Part shown: one piece after another, positions 27,362 through 37,096 of the stretch
Numbering within the stretch: position 1 is the stretch's first letter
Layout of the letters: each line of letters begins with the position of its first letter
Origin: Candidatus Kapaibacterium sp.
GTDB lineage: Bacteria; Bacteroidota; Ignavibacteria; Kapaibacteriales; UBA2268
Direction: 5' to 3'
Assembly: GCA_013414795.1 (NCBI GenBank)
Contig: CP058732.1
Location: 918,501-982,500, forward strand
Length of the DNA stretch: 64,000 nucleotides
Made by a program: the position numbers and the translations under genes
The notes under the pieces: model-generated
The model's input: the letters and a program-made list of their open reading frames with translations, nothing else
The model's database searches: none
What the model was told of the DNA's origin: nothing

Positions 27362-27865
27362 ATGCAAATTCGAAGACTTTGGATAAAATTTTTGACTTTA
27401 ACAATGTTTGCAACGGCATTGATTGGATGTCGTTCGGTTGTATTTTTTAGTTCAAAAGAGACGAGTTCGTATGAATTTCGTAGTGGATTTGACCGCAGTG
27501 CACTTGACGAGCGAAGACGATTGCTAATCGAAGAAGCAGAAAGTTGGATTGGCGTTCCATATTGTTACGGAGGAACAACAAATTGCTTCGATTGCTCTGG
27601 GTTCACAAAAAAAGTTTACGAAAGGATTGGGATAGTGCTTCCACGCACTGCGGAAGAGCAATCCAAATTAGGCAAATTTGTCGATTTGAATAGAATTGAA
27701 GCGGGCGACTTAATCTTTTACGGAAAAGGAAAAAGGGTCACCCACGTAGCAATTTACGCTGGGAACGGAATGATAATCCACTCCGCAACAAGTCGAGGTG
27801 TCGTTCGAGACCGCTTCGACATAATGTCGAGCAATTTACTTTTTGCAAAGAAACTAATCGAATAG
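27362..27865 (+). CDS. NlpC/P60-family lipoprotein, probable peptidoglycan endopeptidase
   Basis: I start at ATG 27362 (MQIRRLWIK), which places a lipoprotein signal ending in ALIGC directly at the N-terminus; an in-frame ATG at 27326 adds 12 residues. The NlpC/P60 domain follows: WIGVPYCYGG, the catalytic Cys in CFDCSGFTKKVY, AGDLIFYG, and the catalytic His in VTHVAIYAGNG with a downstream IIHS. Such proteins cleave stem-peptide bonds (gamma-D-Glu-diaminopimelate) of peptidoglycan. It would be anchored in the outer or inner membrane by its lipid. Its 3' end overlaps the convergent terminase gene by 12 bases. Confidence 0.92.
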   Translation: MQIRRLWIKFLTLTMFATALIGCRSVVFFSSKETSSYEFRSGFDRSALDERRRLLIEEAESWIGVPYCYGGTTNCFDCSGFTKKVYERIGIVLPRTAEEQSKLGKFVDLNRIEAGDLIFYGKGKRVTHVAIYAGNGMIIHSATSRGVVRDRFDIMSSNLLFAKKLIE

Positions 27866-29326
27866 AGAAAGCAACTCATTTGTTTGTTGTTTGGAAATAC
27901 CCCAGACTTTGCTTCTGGTCATAGGTTCTATCATTTGTGAGACATAAGCCAAAGCATCAACTTGGTCGTCGTGGTTTCCATCGGGAAATTGAAGCAACTC
28001 CCGTTCGAACTCATCGAGCCAGGAAGTTCCAAGACGGAAGAAGACCTTCCCCGCATCAATCCAATTTGCAATCCCAAGACTGCGGGCAATTTTATCTTTA
28101 TCTGCTTTCAATTCTTTCACTGGCAAACCCAATTTGCGAGCGGACTGGACCAAGGTCATTTGATACTGCACCGACTCAATACCTATCAACACAGGCTTCC
28201 AGCGAGAATATACACTCTGAATCAAATTCAAATGGTCTGTTGTGTCAAACTTTTCTCGAACGACTTCCAGAATGAACACATCTTTTTTCGGACTTACCGC
28301 AAAAACCATTGCAACTGTAAAATCGGAACGCTCTGTCGATTTAATCGCAAGGTCAATAGTAGCAAACAATGAACATTCACGAATGGAAAGGTAGTCATTT
28401 CGTACAATTTTATCCGAAACAGTTTTTATCACAATTGTATCATTCAACAAAGAGAAATAGCGGAAGTTTTCCTTTTTGAAAATCCGACCAGTTGAAAAGA
28501 TTGGCTCTTGTTGATAAAGCGCCGAAAACCAGAAATCGCCAAGTATTTTCTTCTGTTCCAAAATTGAGGCAAGATTGAAACGTTCCTTCCAAAGAGGCTC
28601 GCCAATTGCTCTTCCCAAGGGGTCGTTTTCCTTTGCCAAAGCGGGAAGTTTCAAAAGATGCCATACATCAGTGGTGTTGCTCGGTTTGAAATTTTCAATC
28701 AACTCTCTGGATATTTGAATTGTAGGATTCGTTGCAACCAAACGACCGAAAATATCGTCGTCGTGCCAGCGTGTTCCAACCATAAGAAGAATGCCTTGCG
28801 GTTCCAAACGAGTGAACAATGTCGCTTTGAACCAGTCCCAAAGTGAATTTCTTTGATTTAAACTCAACGCTTCCTTCTGGTTTTTGATTGGGTCGTCGAC
28901 AATGATTGCGTCTGCACCGAGCCCAGTGAGAAGACCGCCAGCCCCCACACAAATGATTTTACCGCCATAGCGTTCAATTCCAATCATACCCGCAGAGCGT
29001 TCCTTTGCATCAGTTTTAATGTTAAACAAATCCTCGCCTAATGTTGAAATTAATTGAAGTATCCGCTTTCCCCAACTACGAGCAAGATTATTCTGATAAG
29101 TAACAAGCATTAGATTATGATTTGGAAAATTGCCAATATACCAAAACGGGAACAAAATCGAAGTCAGAAGAGATTTTCCATATCTGGGTGGCATATTGAT
29201 AATCAAACGAAAAAGTTCTCTTTTGGCAAGTTTAATAAGCAAATCGTTCAAAATTTCGATGTGTCGAGCATCTTGCCATTTCTCTTTCATCATCATCTTG
29301 CCTATTTTCAAAGGAGTGTAAATCAT
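27854..29326 (-). CDS. Phage terminase large subunit-like protein (orphan)
   Basis: A 490-residue protein with both halves of a DNA-packaging motor. The N-terminal ATPase has Walker A (PPRYGKS, residues 46-52) and Walker B (AIIVDDPIKN, about 140-149) plus VGTRWHDDDIFGRL. The C-terminal RNase-H-like nuclease has the first acidic residue in ATIDLAIKSTERSDFT, a central IGIESVQYQ and the final FPDGNHDDQVDALAY. All key residues look intact, so it is not an obvious pseudogene. No portal, capsid, tail, small terminase, integrase or attachment site lies on either side; neighbours are ordinary chromosomal genes. It may be a prophage relic, a gene-transfer-agent component or a domesticated motor. Start taken at ATG 29326; Met11-13 are alternatives. 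Confidence 0.9.
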   Translation of the reverse strand: MIYTPLKIGKMMMKEKWQDARHIEILNDLLIKLAKRELFRLIINMPPRYGKSLLTSILFPFWYIGNFPNHNLMLVTYQNNLARSWGKRILQLISTLGEDLFNIKTDAKERSAGMIGIERYGGKIICVGAGGLLTGLGADAIIVDDPIKNQKEALSLNQRNSLWDWFKATLFTRLEPQGILLMVGTRWHDDDIFGRLVATNPTIQISRELIENFKPSNTTDVWHLLKLPALAKENDPLGRAIGEPLWKERFNLASILEQKKILGDFWFSALYQQEPIFSTGRIFKKENFRYFSLLNDTIVIKTVSDKIVRNDYLSIRECSLFATIDLAIKSTERSDFTVAMVFAVSPKKDVFILEVVREKFDTTDHLNLIQSVYSRWKPVLIGIESVQYQMTLVQSARKLGLPVKELKADKDKIARSLGIANWIDAGKVFFRLGTSWLDEFERELLQFPDGNHDDQVDALAYVSQMIEPMTRSKVWGISKQQTNELLSLFD

Positions 29327-29358
29327 ATTTTAAGTAAAAAAAATTTTTTATTTTAACA

Positions 29359-29387
29359 TTTTCAAAATTTAGATATTTTGATATAAT
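29359..29387 (+). promoter_or_regulatory. Candidate sigma-70-like promoter for the glycosyltransferase operon
   Basis: TTTTCA (29359-29364), 17 bases, then TATAAT (29382-29387), 38 bases before the ATG at 29425. The -10 is perfect and the -35 matches four of six. The region is AT-rich, so chance occurrence is possible. Confidence 0.35.
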
Positions 29388-29424
29388 AGCAAGAAAATGG
29401 TTTTGAAACAATTTGAAATAGAAA

Positions 29425-30393
29425 ATGCTTAATTTGACAGCATTAATGATAGTGCGAAATGCTGAAGAATCTATCGCAAGAGCCCTCGAATCGATTATTC
29501 CAGTCACACAACAAATCATTGTTGTCGATACGGGCTCTGTGGATAGAACTCCAAGCGTTGCAACCCGAATGGGAGCAGAAGTCCATTTTTACGAATGGGA
29601 AAACGATTTTTCCAAAGCGAGAAATTATGGATTGCAATTTGCTCGCTACGATTGGGTCTTATCAATCGACCACGACGAGGTTTTGAACCAGAAATCGCTT
29701 TTAGATAATTTTCATTTAACAAACCAACCGAACGTTGGCGGGTTGCGTGTCCAGATAACAAATCACGTCAAGCGAGGCGATTCTTATACCAAGACCCATC
29801 ATACCTACACTCGAATCTTTCGAAATCATCCACAAATTCGTTACGAAGGACCAATTCACGAACAAATTGCTCAATCCATACTCGATGCTGGTTTCGAAAT
29901 CATAGAAACAGATATCCAGATTGACCACTACGGCTACTCTACCATAAACATTGATAAAATCAATCGTAATCGAAAGATACTCGAAAAGGTCATCGAGGAA
30001 AATCCAGACGACGATTGGGCTTGGTTCAACCTTGCCGAAACTGAATTCTCTGTGGAAAATATCGACCGTGCACAAACCATATATGAACGGCTTCTGGATT
30101 CATTTCAACTAAATCCAGAACAAATCGAAATGGTGCGAATTCGTCTTGGTCAAATCGCATTGAAGAAAGACGATTATAGAAAAGTCTACAATTATTGCAA
30201 CTTCGTTAGCGAAGACCAACACCGCGAAGGCTTACGGCTACTTGTATGGGGAACTGCTCTTCTAATGGAACATCGTTTCGAAGAAGCAAAGCAAATATTC
30301 GACAAACCAGAATTGCAAATTTCCGATATGGTCGACAAAAACCAAATCAAAAATGCACTTGAAGTGATTAGTCTTGTTTCACGAAAAACTTAA
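29425..30393 (+). CDS. Family 2 glycosyltransferase with C-terminal TPR-like region
   Basis: A 322-residue GT-A-fold enzyme. LTALMIVRNAEESIARALESI opens the nucleotide-sugar domain, VVDTGSVDRTP follows, and DHDEVL supplies the DxD-like metal site. The DFSKARNYGL segment is typical of SPS/WcaA-type transferases of this subgroup. Residues about 195-310 form helical TPR-like repeats (DDWAWFNLAETEF...AQTIYERLL...RFEEAKQIFD). Donor and acceptor cannot be read from the sequence. A short-chain dehydrogenase gene starts 4 bases later, so the two are co-transcribed. Confidence 0.9.
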   Translation: MLNLTALMIVRNAEESIARALESIIPVTQQIIVVDTGSVDRTPSVATRMGAEVHFYEWENDFSKARNYGLQFARYDWVLSIDHDEVLNQKSLLDNFHLTNQPNVGGLRVQITNHVKRGDSYTKTHHTYTRIFRNHPQIRYEGPIHEQIAQSILDAGFEIIETDIQIDHYGYSTINIDKINRNRKILEKVIEENPDDDWAWFNLAETEFSVENIDRAQTIYERLLDSFQLNPEQIEMVRIRLGQIALKKDDYRKVYNYCNFVSEDQHREGLRLLVWGTALLMEHRFEEAKQIFDKPELQISDMVDKNQIKNALEVISLVSRKT

Positions 30394-30397
30394 CACT

Positions 30398-31117
30398 ATG
30401 GAATTCAAAGACTTGAATGTCTGGATAACTGGGGCAAGCAGTGGGATTGGACTGGCTTTGGCAAAACTGTTTGCACGACGGGGTTCAACTGTCATCATTT
30501 CCAGCAGAAACAAAGAGAAACTTCTATCTGCAATGCAAGAAATTGGAAGCGACCAACGTGTTTTCCTCTTCCCTTGCGATGTTTCGTCCCCCGAGGATGT
30601 GAAAAGCGTATACGATAAATTATCTGTAACCAATCTCAATGTAAATGTTTTAATCAACAATGCTGGAAAGTACTTTGCAGGACCCTTTTTGAACTTTTCG
30701 CTCGAAAAGTTTGATGAAACCTTTGCGACAAACGTGCGCGGCGTTTTCCTATGCACGCAAGCGGTTCTACCCAAAATGGTAGAGCAAAATTTTGGTATAA
30801 TTGTGAACATTTTGTCGGTGGTGGTAACAAAAACATTTGTGAATTCTTCTGTGTATTCGGCTTCGAAAGCGGCAGTGCTTGCGATGAGCAAATCCTTGCG
30901 CGAGGAACTGCGTAGCAAAAACATCAAAATTATGAACGTCTACCCTGGAGCGACATTGACAAATATTTGGAGCCCAAGTGTTGCAGATAAATTTGGCTCA
31001 CGTATGATGAAGCCAGAAGATATTGCCACTGCTATAGTTTACAATATCGATGTTATGTTGTCAAGCGGCGCTACGGTCGAAGAACTTATCGTTCGACCAC
31101 AACTTGGAGATTTATAG
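30398..31117 (+). CDS. Short-chain dehydrogenase/reductase
   Basis: A 239-residue classical SDR from ATG 30398 (MEFKDLNVW); an upstream ATG at 30374 would overlap the glycosyltransferase and adds no conserved residues. Cofactor loop TGASSGIG, NNAG motif, Ser in ILSVV followed by the catalytic YSASK (Tyr-x3-Lys), and PGAT after it are all present. This predicts an NAD(P)H-dependent oxidoreductase of unknown substrate. An 8-base gap separates it from the LolA gene. Confidence 0.93.
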   Translation: MEFKDLNVWITGASSGIGLALAKLFARRGSTVIISSRNKEKLLSAMQEIGSDQRVFLFPCDVSSPEDVKSVYDKLSVTNLNVNVLINNAGKYFAGPFLNFSLEKFDETFATNVRGVFLCTQAVLPKMVEQNFGIIVNILSVVVTKTFVNSSVYSASKAAVLAMSKSLREELRSKNIKIMNVYPGATLTNIWSPSVADKFGSRMMKPEDIATAIVYNIDVMLSSGATVEELIVRPQLGDL

Positions 31118-31125
31118 GATTTTCC

Positions 31126-31746
31126 GTGAACAGAAGGATTTATACATTCGTAACACTTTTGGCAATTATTCTTTTGCCGGGCTTTCTTTTCTCGCTCGAA
31201 AAGGACAAAGTTTTCGAGCAATTGCGTCTCCGTTTTTCTGGTTTGAACTCGCTGAAACTGCAATTCACAATACTTAACAAGGGATTGTCTGGCTCGTTGC
31301 TTGTGGCATCTCCGAACAAATTCCGTTTGGAATTGATGAAAGATAAACAACTTGACCGGATAATTATTTCGAACGGACAGAATCTTTGGAATTACTCGCC
31401 CAAGGAGAAACAAGTTGTACTTTCAACTCCGAACACATCGGAGCAACTCGATTTGCAAAATGTTTTCGCCAACTTTGAAAAAATTTTTGTTCCTATTTCT
31501 CTGGCTAAAGAAAACAACTCTCAATTGGGGTCGAATTTAACACTTCTTTTGGGAGTAAAGAACGAACCGAACCAGAAAGTGAAACTCTATCTCGATAACA
31601 AATTGCAAATCAAAGCAGTTGGTTTTGCAAACGGGAGCGAAAACTTACTTTATCGTATCCAGCGTTTACAACTGAATGTCCCAATCAAAACCATAACATT
31701 TGAATTCAAACCACCAAAGGACGTAGAAGTTATCGACCTTCGGTAA
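31126..31746 (+). CDS. lolA: Outer-membrane lipoprotein carrier protein LolA
   Basis: A 206-residue periplasmic protein with GTG start at 31126 and a signal peptide (FVTLLAIILLPGFLFS). The mature part has the LolA pattern: an initial amphipathic helix (FEQLRLRFSGLNSLKLQF), then GSLLVASPNKFRLEL, IISNGQNLWNYSPKEKQVV, and a beta-rich remainder ending EVIDLR. LolA shuttles lipoproteins from LolCDE to the outer membrane. It converges on gyrB with 27 bases between and no hairpin terminator visible. Confidence 0.85.
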   Translation: MNRRIYTFVTLLAIILLPGFLFSLEKDKVFEQLRLRFSGLNSLKLQFTILNKGLSGSLLVASPNKFRLELMKDKQLDRIIISNGQNLWNYSPKEKQVVLSTPNTSEQLDLQNVFANFEKIFVPISLAKENNSQLGSNLTLLLGVKNEPNQKVKLYLDNKLQIKAVGFANGSENLLYRIQRLQLNVPIKTITFEFKPPKDVEVIDLR

Positions 31747-31773
31747 ACAAGTAAAAAAACTTTCAATTCCTAA

Positions 31774-33846
<2,073 letters not shown>

Positions 33847-33905
33847 CTACAAATTTACGAAATACACCGCTAACAAATGGCTAAAAATTCAAATAATATT
33901 GACGA

Positions 33906-33925
33906 AAAACTTCGAGAAAAGTTTT
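33906..33925 (-). terminator. Weak hairpin between the GldM-like gene and gyrB
   Basis: AAAACTT and AAGTTTT form a 7-base AT-rich stem with a 6-base loop; on the minus strand a short T-run follows. Stability is low, so termination here is only a suggestion. Confidence 0.25.
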
Positions 33926-33957
33926 ATATTAAGTAATTGAAAATGCAAGAGTTAATT

Positions 33958-35460
33958 TTAATCGGCAACCACACGACGGGGTGCCGAACTTCTTCCAAAT
34001 TTGTCGATTGCTACAACTGTGAAAACAAAAGGCTTGGTCGGGTCCTTAGGTTTCAACTGGAAATATTGTTTTCTGTATGGAGGATTACCAGAAAAGTCTT
34101 GTAATTCGCCACGCAAGTCGAGGAATTTGGGCGAAACATTACCATCCAATTCAAGTTGAACTATTTCGTTTCGCTCGCGATTGAAAATGCCATAGGCTTG
34201 GGTAACAATTTTAACTACTCGATTTCCAAGATTAACGACATCGACAATTTTTGGCAATGGGAAATCCATAACATAAATTGAATAAATTTGTCCAAGAAGA
34301 TTGTTGTCGACGTAACGTTCGAGTGCGAACCGTTTTCCAGTATCGGCAAGTTCTGGGGTAAAATAAATTGGAGCACCGCCCAAACTCGAAGCGCGGATTT
34401 TATTCCCTTCCCTAAGGATTGTTTTCAATTCACCACTTATTAGGGGCAAACGTGGGTCAATCGTATCTGTTTGTCCGGGGTAGATATATTCTTTAAAGAC
34501 TGGACGTTCAATTTGTTGCGGAACGACGAAGAATGAAGTGCGAGCCTCTTGCCCATCGTATTTCCGCTTTACCGCAACCTCGACAATCAATTTTCCATAG
34601 CCTGGGGTCTTTCCTCTAACAACAAGATAGTCGGGTTTGATTTCAGTAATTTGGGCTGTTCCACCATTATTTTCGGGCTCTGAACGCACAGACAAGTCGA
34701 CCTTGGCGTCGGTAGCAAGATTTACATTTGTTGCATTGATTGTATTTACCCATTGTTGATAAGCAAGTTGAGAGATATTGGCACTTGTCGCGCTGATTGA
34801 TATTTTGCCCACACCGAAACCAGTTGGAATTTGCTGTTGCTGTTCAAGGATATTGAATGGAAATTGTTGCGGGGTTGGGCTACCTTGTGCAATTGTTTGC
34901 TCCCCAGTGATTGCATTCATAAGAACAATCAGTAGTGTGAATTGAGCAGTGGCTTTATAAGTAAAGCGTTGGGGGTATTTGTCGCCAAACGATTTTTTAC
35001 TTTTAGCGGTAGCGGTTACTTTCACAAGATATGTGGTGTTGAAATTGTCAAGATATTGCGGACGCCAGTAGAAAACTGCTGCTTTCCTTTCTGGGACTTC
35101 GACTACACGAAAATATTTTGCAGAATAGTTTTTGTCGGGACGCAAGGTAACCGAACGACTGGTGGATTGGTCTTCAATTGTAAATTCAAATTGAATATCC
35201 TCGAAATCCCCAGTGTAGAAAATAACATTTGAAGAATCGATTTTTGTAATTCGGTATCCGTTTGGTTCGACAACCACATTGCAAACCAAGGCAGACTTTT
35301 CTGGAATCAAAGTAAAGCCACTTTGAAAGTCACCAATAACTTCTGGACCATTCCCCGACCCTGGTTTGAAACTACTTTCGGGCAGAATGAAAACAAGCGC
35401 TGCAAGATAAAGTATGAAATATATTTCAACGATACGACGTTTTCGTTTACTACTTTGCAT
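33958..35460 (-). CDS. gldM: GldM/PorM-like T9SS motor protein (divergent)
   Basis: A 500-residue protein with a short basic N-terminus (KRKRR, residues 5-9), a single membrane helix (about 10-27) and a long periplasmic part made of beta-rich domains. The gene overlaps by 11 bases a gene with GldL architecture, and this order, one-helix topology and about 500-residue length match GldM. In GldM the N-terminal helix begins with an essential Arg (RQKMINLMYLV); here RRIVEIYFILYLA aligns with it. The C-terminal half contains Ig-like strands (KIVDVVNLGNRVV, VFTVVAIDKFGRSS). Assignment rests on topology, pairing and the local motif, not on strong overall similarity. It would transmit the proton-driven motion of GldL to the outer-membrane translocon. 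Confidence 0.62.
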   Translation of the reverse strand: MQSSKRKRRIVEIYFILYLAALVFILPESSFKPGSGNGPEVIGDFQSGFTLIPEKSALVCNVVVEPNGYRITKIDSSNVIFYTGDFEDIQFEFTIEDQSTSRSVTLRPDKNYSAKYFRVVEVPERKAAVFYWRPQYLDNFNTTYLVKVTATAKSKKSFGDKYPQRFTYKATAQFTLLIVLMNAITGEQTIAQGSPTPQQFPFNILEQQQQIPTGFGVGKISISATSANISQLAYQQWVNTINATNVNLATDAKVDLSVRSEPENNGGTAQITEIKPDYLVVRGKTPGYGKLIVEVAVKRKYDGQEARTSFFVVPQQIERPVFKEYIYPGQTDTIDPRLPLISGELKTILREGNKIRASSLGGAPIYFTPELADTGKRFALERYVDNNLLGQIYSIYVMDFPLPKIVDVVNLGNRVVKIVTQAYGIFNRERNEIVQLELDGNVSPKFLDLRGELQDFSGNPPYRKQYFQLKPKDPTKPFVFTVVAIDKFGRSSAPRRVVAD

Positions 35461-36244
35461 TTTTATTATTTATCATATTTGCGAAAAACTTTTCAAGTTC
35501 GCGTCGGACAGCAATTTCAATCTCTTCTTGTTTCAATTGTGTGGCGCTTTGGTTCAATTTTTCAAGCGTTTCGTTGAATTGAACAAGGGACTTATTTGTC
35601 TGCTCCATAATTTCGAGCAACTTTGGGCTTGGAGAAATTATCTGGCGAGTCATTTCGTTCGATTCTCGAAGCAATGAAAGAATTTCGGTCTGTTGGATAA
35701 GCAAACTTTTTACATTATCTCCTAAAGTTTCGAGTTTAGTAACAGCAGTTGCAAAATCTGTGGCAATTTCTCCAATTTCGACGAGAAGTTCATTTTCTGG
35801 TGCTTCTTCGTTCTGATTCGAAGGCAATGCATCCTCGCTTGGAGTGAAAAGCATCACAACAAACATAAATAAAAGCATCAAAGCCTCGAAAACAACGCCA
35901 GCAATGACAATGCTATCGCTAACATTGGAGGAAAATCGACGAACGCCAATCAATACAAGCAAAATTGCAGCACCAAGGTATACAAAAGAATTGATGGTTG
36001 AAAAATAGAAGCGATTGACAATTTCTTCCATCCAAAGAAATGTTCCACGAAAAAACCCCAAAGGATGAAGAACTTGGTAGTCTTCTTTAGTATAGCGGGA
36101 AATTTCGCGTTCCGTTGTGCAAATTCTCCAAGTTAGAGATAAAATTGCAAAATTGGACATTTGCTTCTTGTAACGAAGTTCTTGAAATATCCGATACAAT
36201 AACTTTCTGCCTTCAATACTTGAAAGTGTTTCTATCTGCTCCAT
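35450..36244 (-). CDS. gldL: GldL/PorL-like T9SS motor protein (divergent, N-terminal extension)
   Basis: A 264-residue protein. The first 80 residues form a soluble extension not expected in GldL. Two membrane helices follow (about 85-101 and 111-133). The second contains Glu120 in the context VIAGVVFEALMLLFMF...FTP, which matches the GldL TM2 pattern (GLGTEAFIFFISAFEP) with its proton-relay Glu. The remaining 125 residues are a helical, coiled-coil-rich cytoplasmic domain (FATAVTKLETLGDNVKSL, FNETLEKLNQSATQL), also as in GldL. The overlap with the GldM-like gene supports a stator/rotor pair powering T9SS. gldK and gldN are not adjacent. Alternative: an unrelated MotA/TolQ-type partner pair. 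Confidence 0.62.
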   Translation of the reverse strand: MEQIETLSSIEGRKLLYRIFQELRYKKQMSNFAILSLTWRICTTEREISRYTKEDYQVLHPLGFFRGTFLWMEEIVNRFYFSTINSFVYLGAAILLVLIGVRRFSSNVSDSIVIAGVVFEALMLLFMFVVMLFTPSEDALPSNQNEEAPENELLVEIGEIATDFATAVTKLETLGDNVKSLLIQQTEILSLLRESNEMTRQIISPSPKLLEIMEQTNKSLVQFNETLEKLNQSATQLKQEEIEIAVRRELEKFFANMINNKNAK

Positions 36245-36425
36245 TGTAACAATCTAATTTCCAATAAATTAAAGCATTGTAAATTACAAAAATTATTCCA
36301 AAATACATTCAATTCAATAATAATCAACGCCTACACCCATTAGAAATTATATTATCAGTAACTACATTCAAGAAATAGTTTCAACAACAAATAATTTTAA
36401 AAATTATGAAATTATGTATTTCGGT

Positions 36426-37025
36426 TTACAATTTTACTTGCAAAACTTTTTCAATTTCCTCGACTGGAATTGCCCCTTGCCGCAATATCTTTGGTGGAGA
36501 AACAGTTAAATCGATTATTGTCGATTCTTTACGATATTTTGTGAATCCACTTTGAACAACAAAGTCAAGGCAATCTGGAAAATATTTTAATACATCTTCG
36601 TGATGAACTGCGGAAGGTTGTCCCGAAAGATTTGCCGATGTTGCAGCAATTGGTCGACCAAGACCAAGAGCAAGTTCTACTGCTTCTTTACAATCTGGAT
36701 AGCGAATTGAAATTGTTTCCAAACCACAAGTAACAACACTGTCGACAACTGGCTTCTTTGGTAAAATAATCGCAAGCGGTCCAGGAAGAAAGTTTTTGTA
36801 AAGAGTTTCGAAGAATTTAACATTTGTATTGGCAACCATTTCGATTTGTTCAAACGAACCAACGTGGGCAGCAAGTGGTTTTGTCTTTTCCCGTTTTTTC
36901 AAGTCGAAAATCTTTTCGACAGCAGAAAGATTGAAAATATCGCATCCAATGCCATAAACAGTTTCAGTTGGGAAACCAACGATACCTCCTTGTAGTAATA
37001 TATCTACAACAAAATTTAATTTCAT
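36426..37025 (-). CDS. tsaC: L-threonylcarbamoyladenylate synthase (Sua5/YciO/YrdC)
   Basis: A 199-residue YrdC-domain enzyme making threonylcarbamoyl-AMP from threonine, bicarbonate and ATP for tRNA t6A37. Motifs: GGIVGFPTETVYGIG, KKREKTKPL, PGPLAIILPKK, ISIRYPDC and PIAATSANLSGQPS, followed by STIIDL. Length corresponds to the YrdC domain alone, without the Sua5 C-terminal domain. It is divergent from glgP with 71 bases between. Confidence 0.93.
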   Translation of the reverse strand: MKLNFVVDILLQGGIVGFPTETVYGIGCDIFNLSAVEKIFDLKKREKTKPLAAHVGSFEQIEMVANTNVKFFETLYKNFLPGPLAIILPKKPVVDSVVTCGLETISIRYPDCKEAVELALGLGRPIAATSANLSGQPSAVHHEDVLKYFPDCLDFVVQSGFTKYRKESTIIDLTVSPPKILRQGAIPVEEIEKVLQVKL

Positions 37026-37096
37026 TTTTTCACCTTTTATAATTCAATTAAAAATATTAATTTAAAATTTTATTTTAAATCACCAATGAGTTTAGT

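Noticed and set aside
27362-29326. NlpC/P60 gene plus terminase as a prophage module
   Set aside because: The NlpC protein is a lipoprotein with a chromosomal style and the genes converge; no other phage gene is present.
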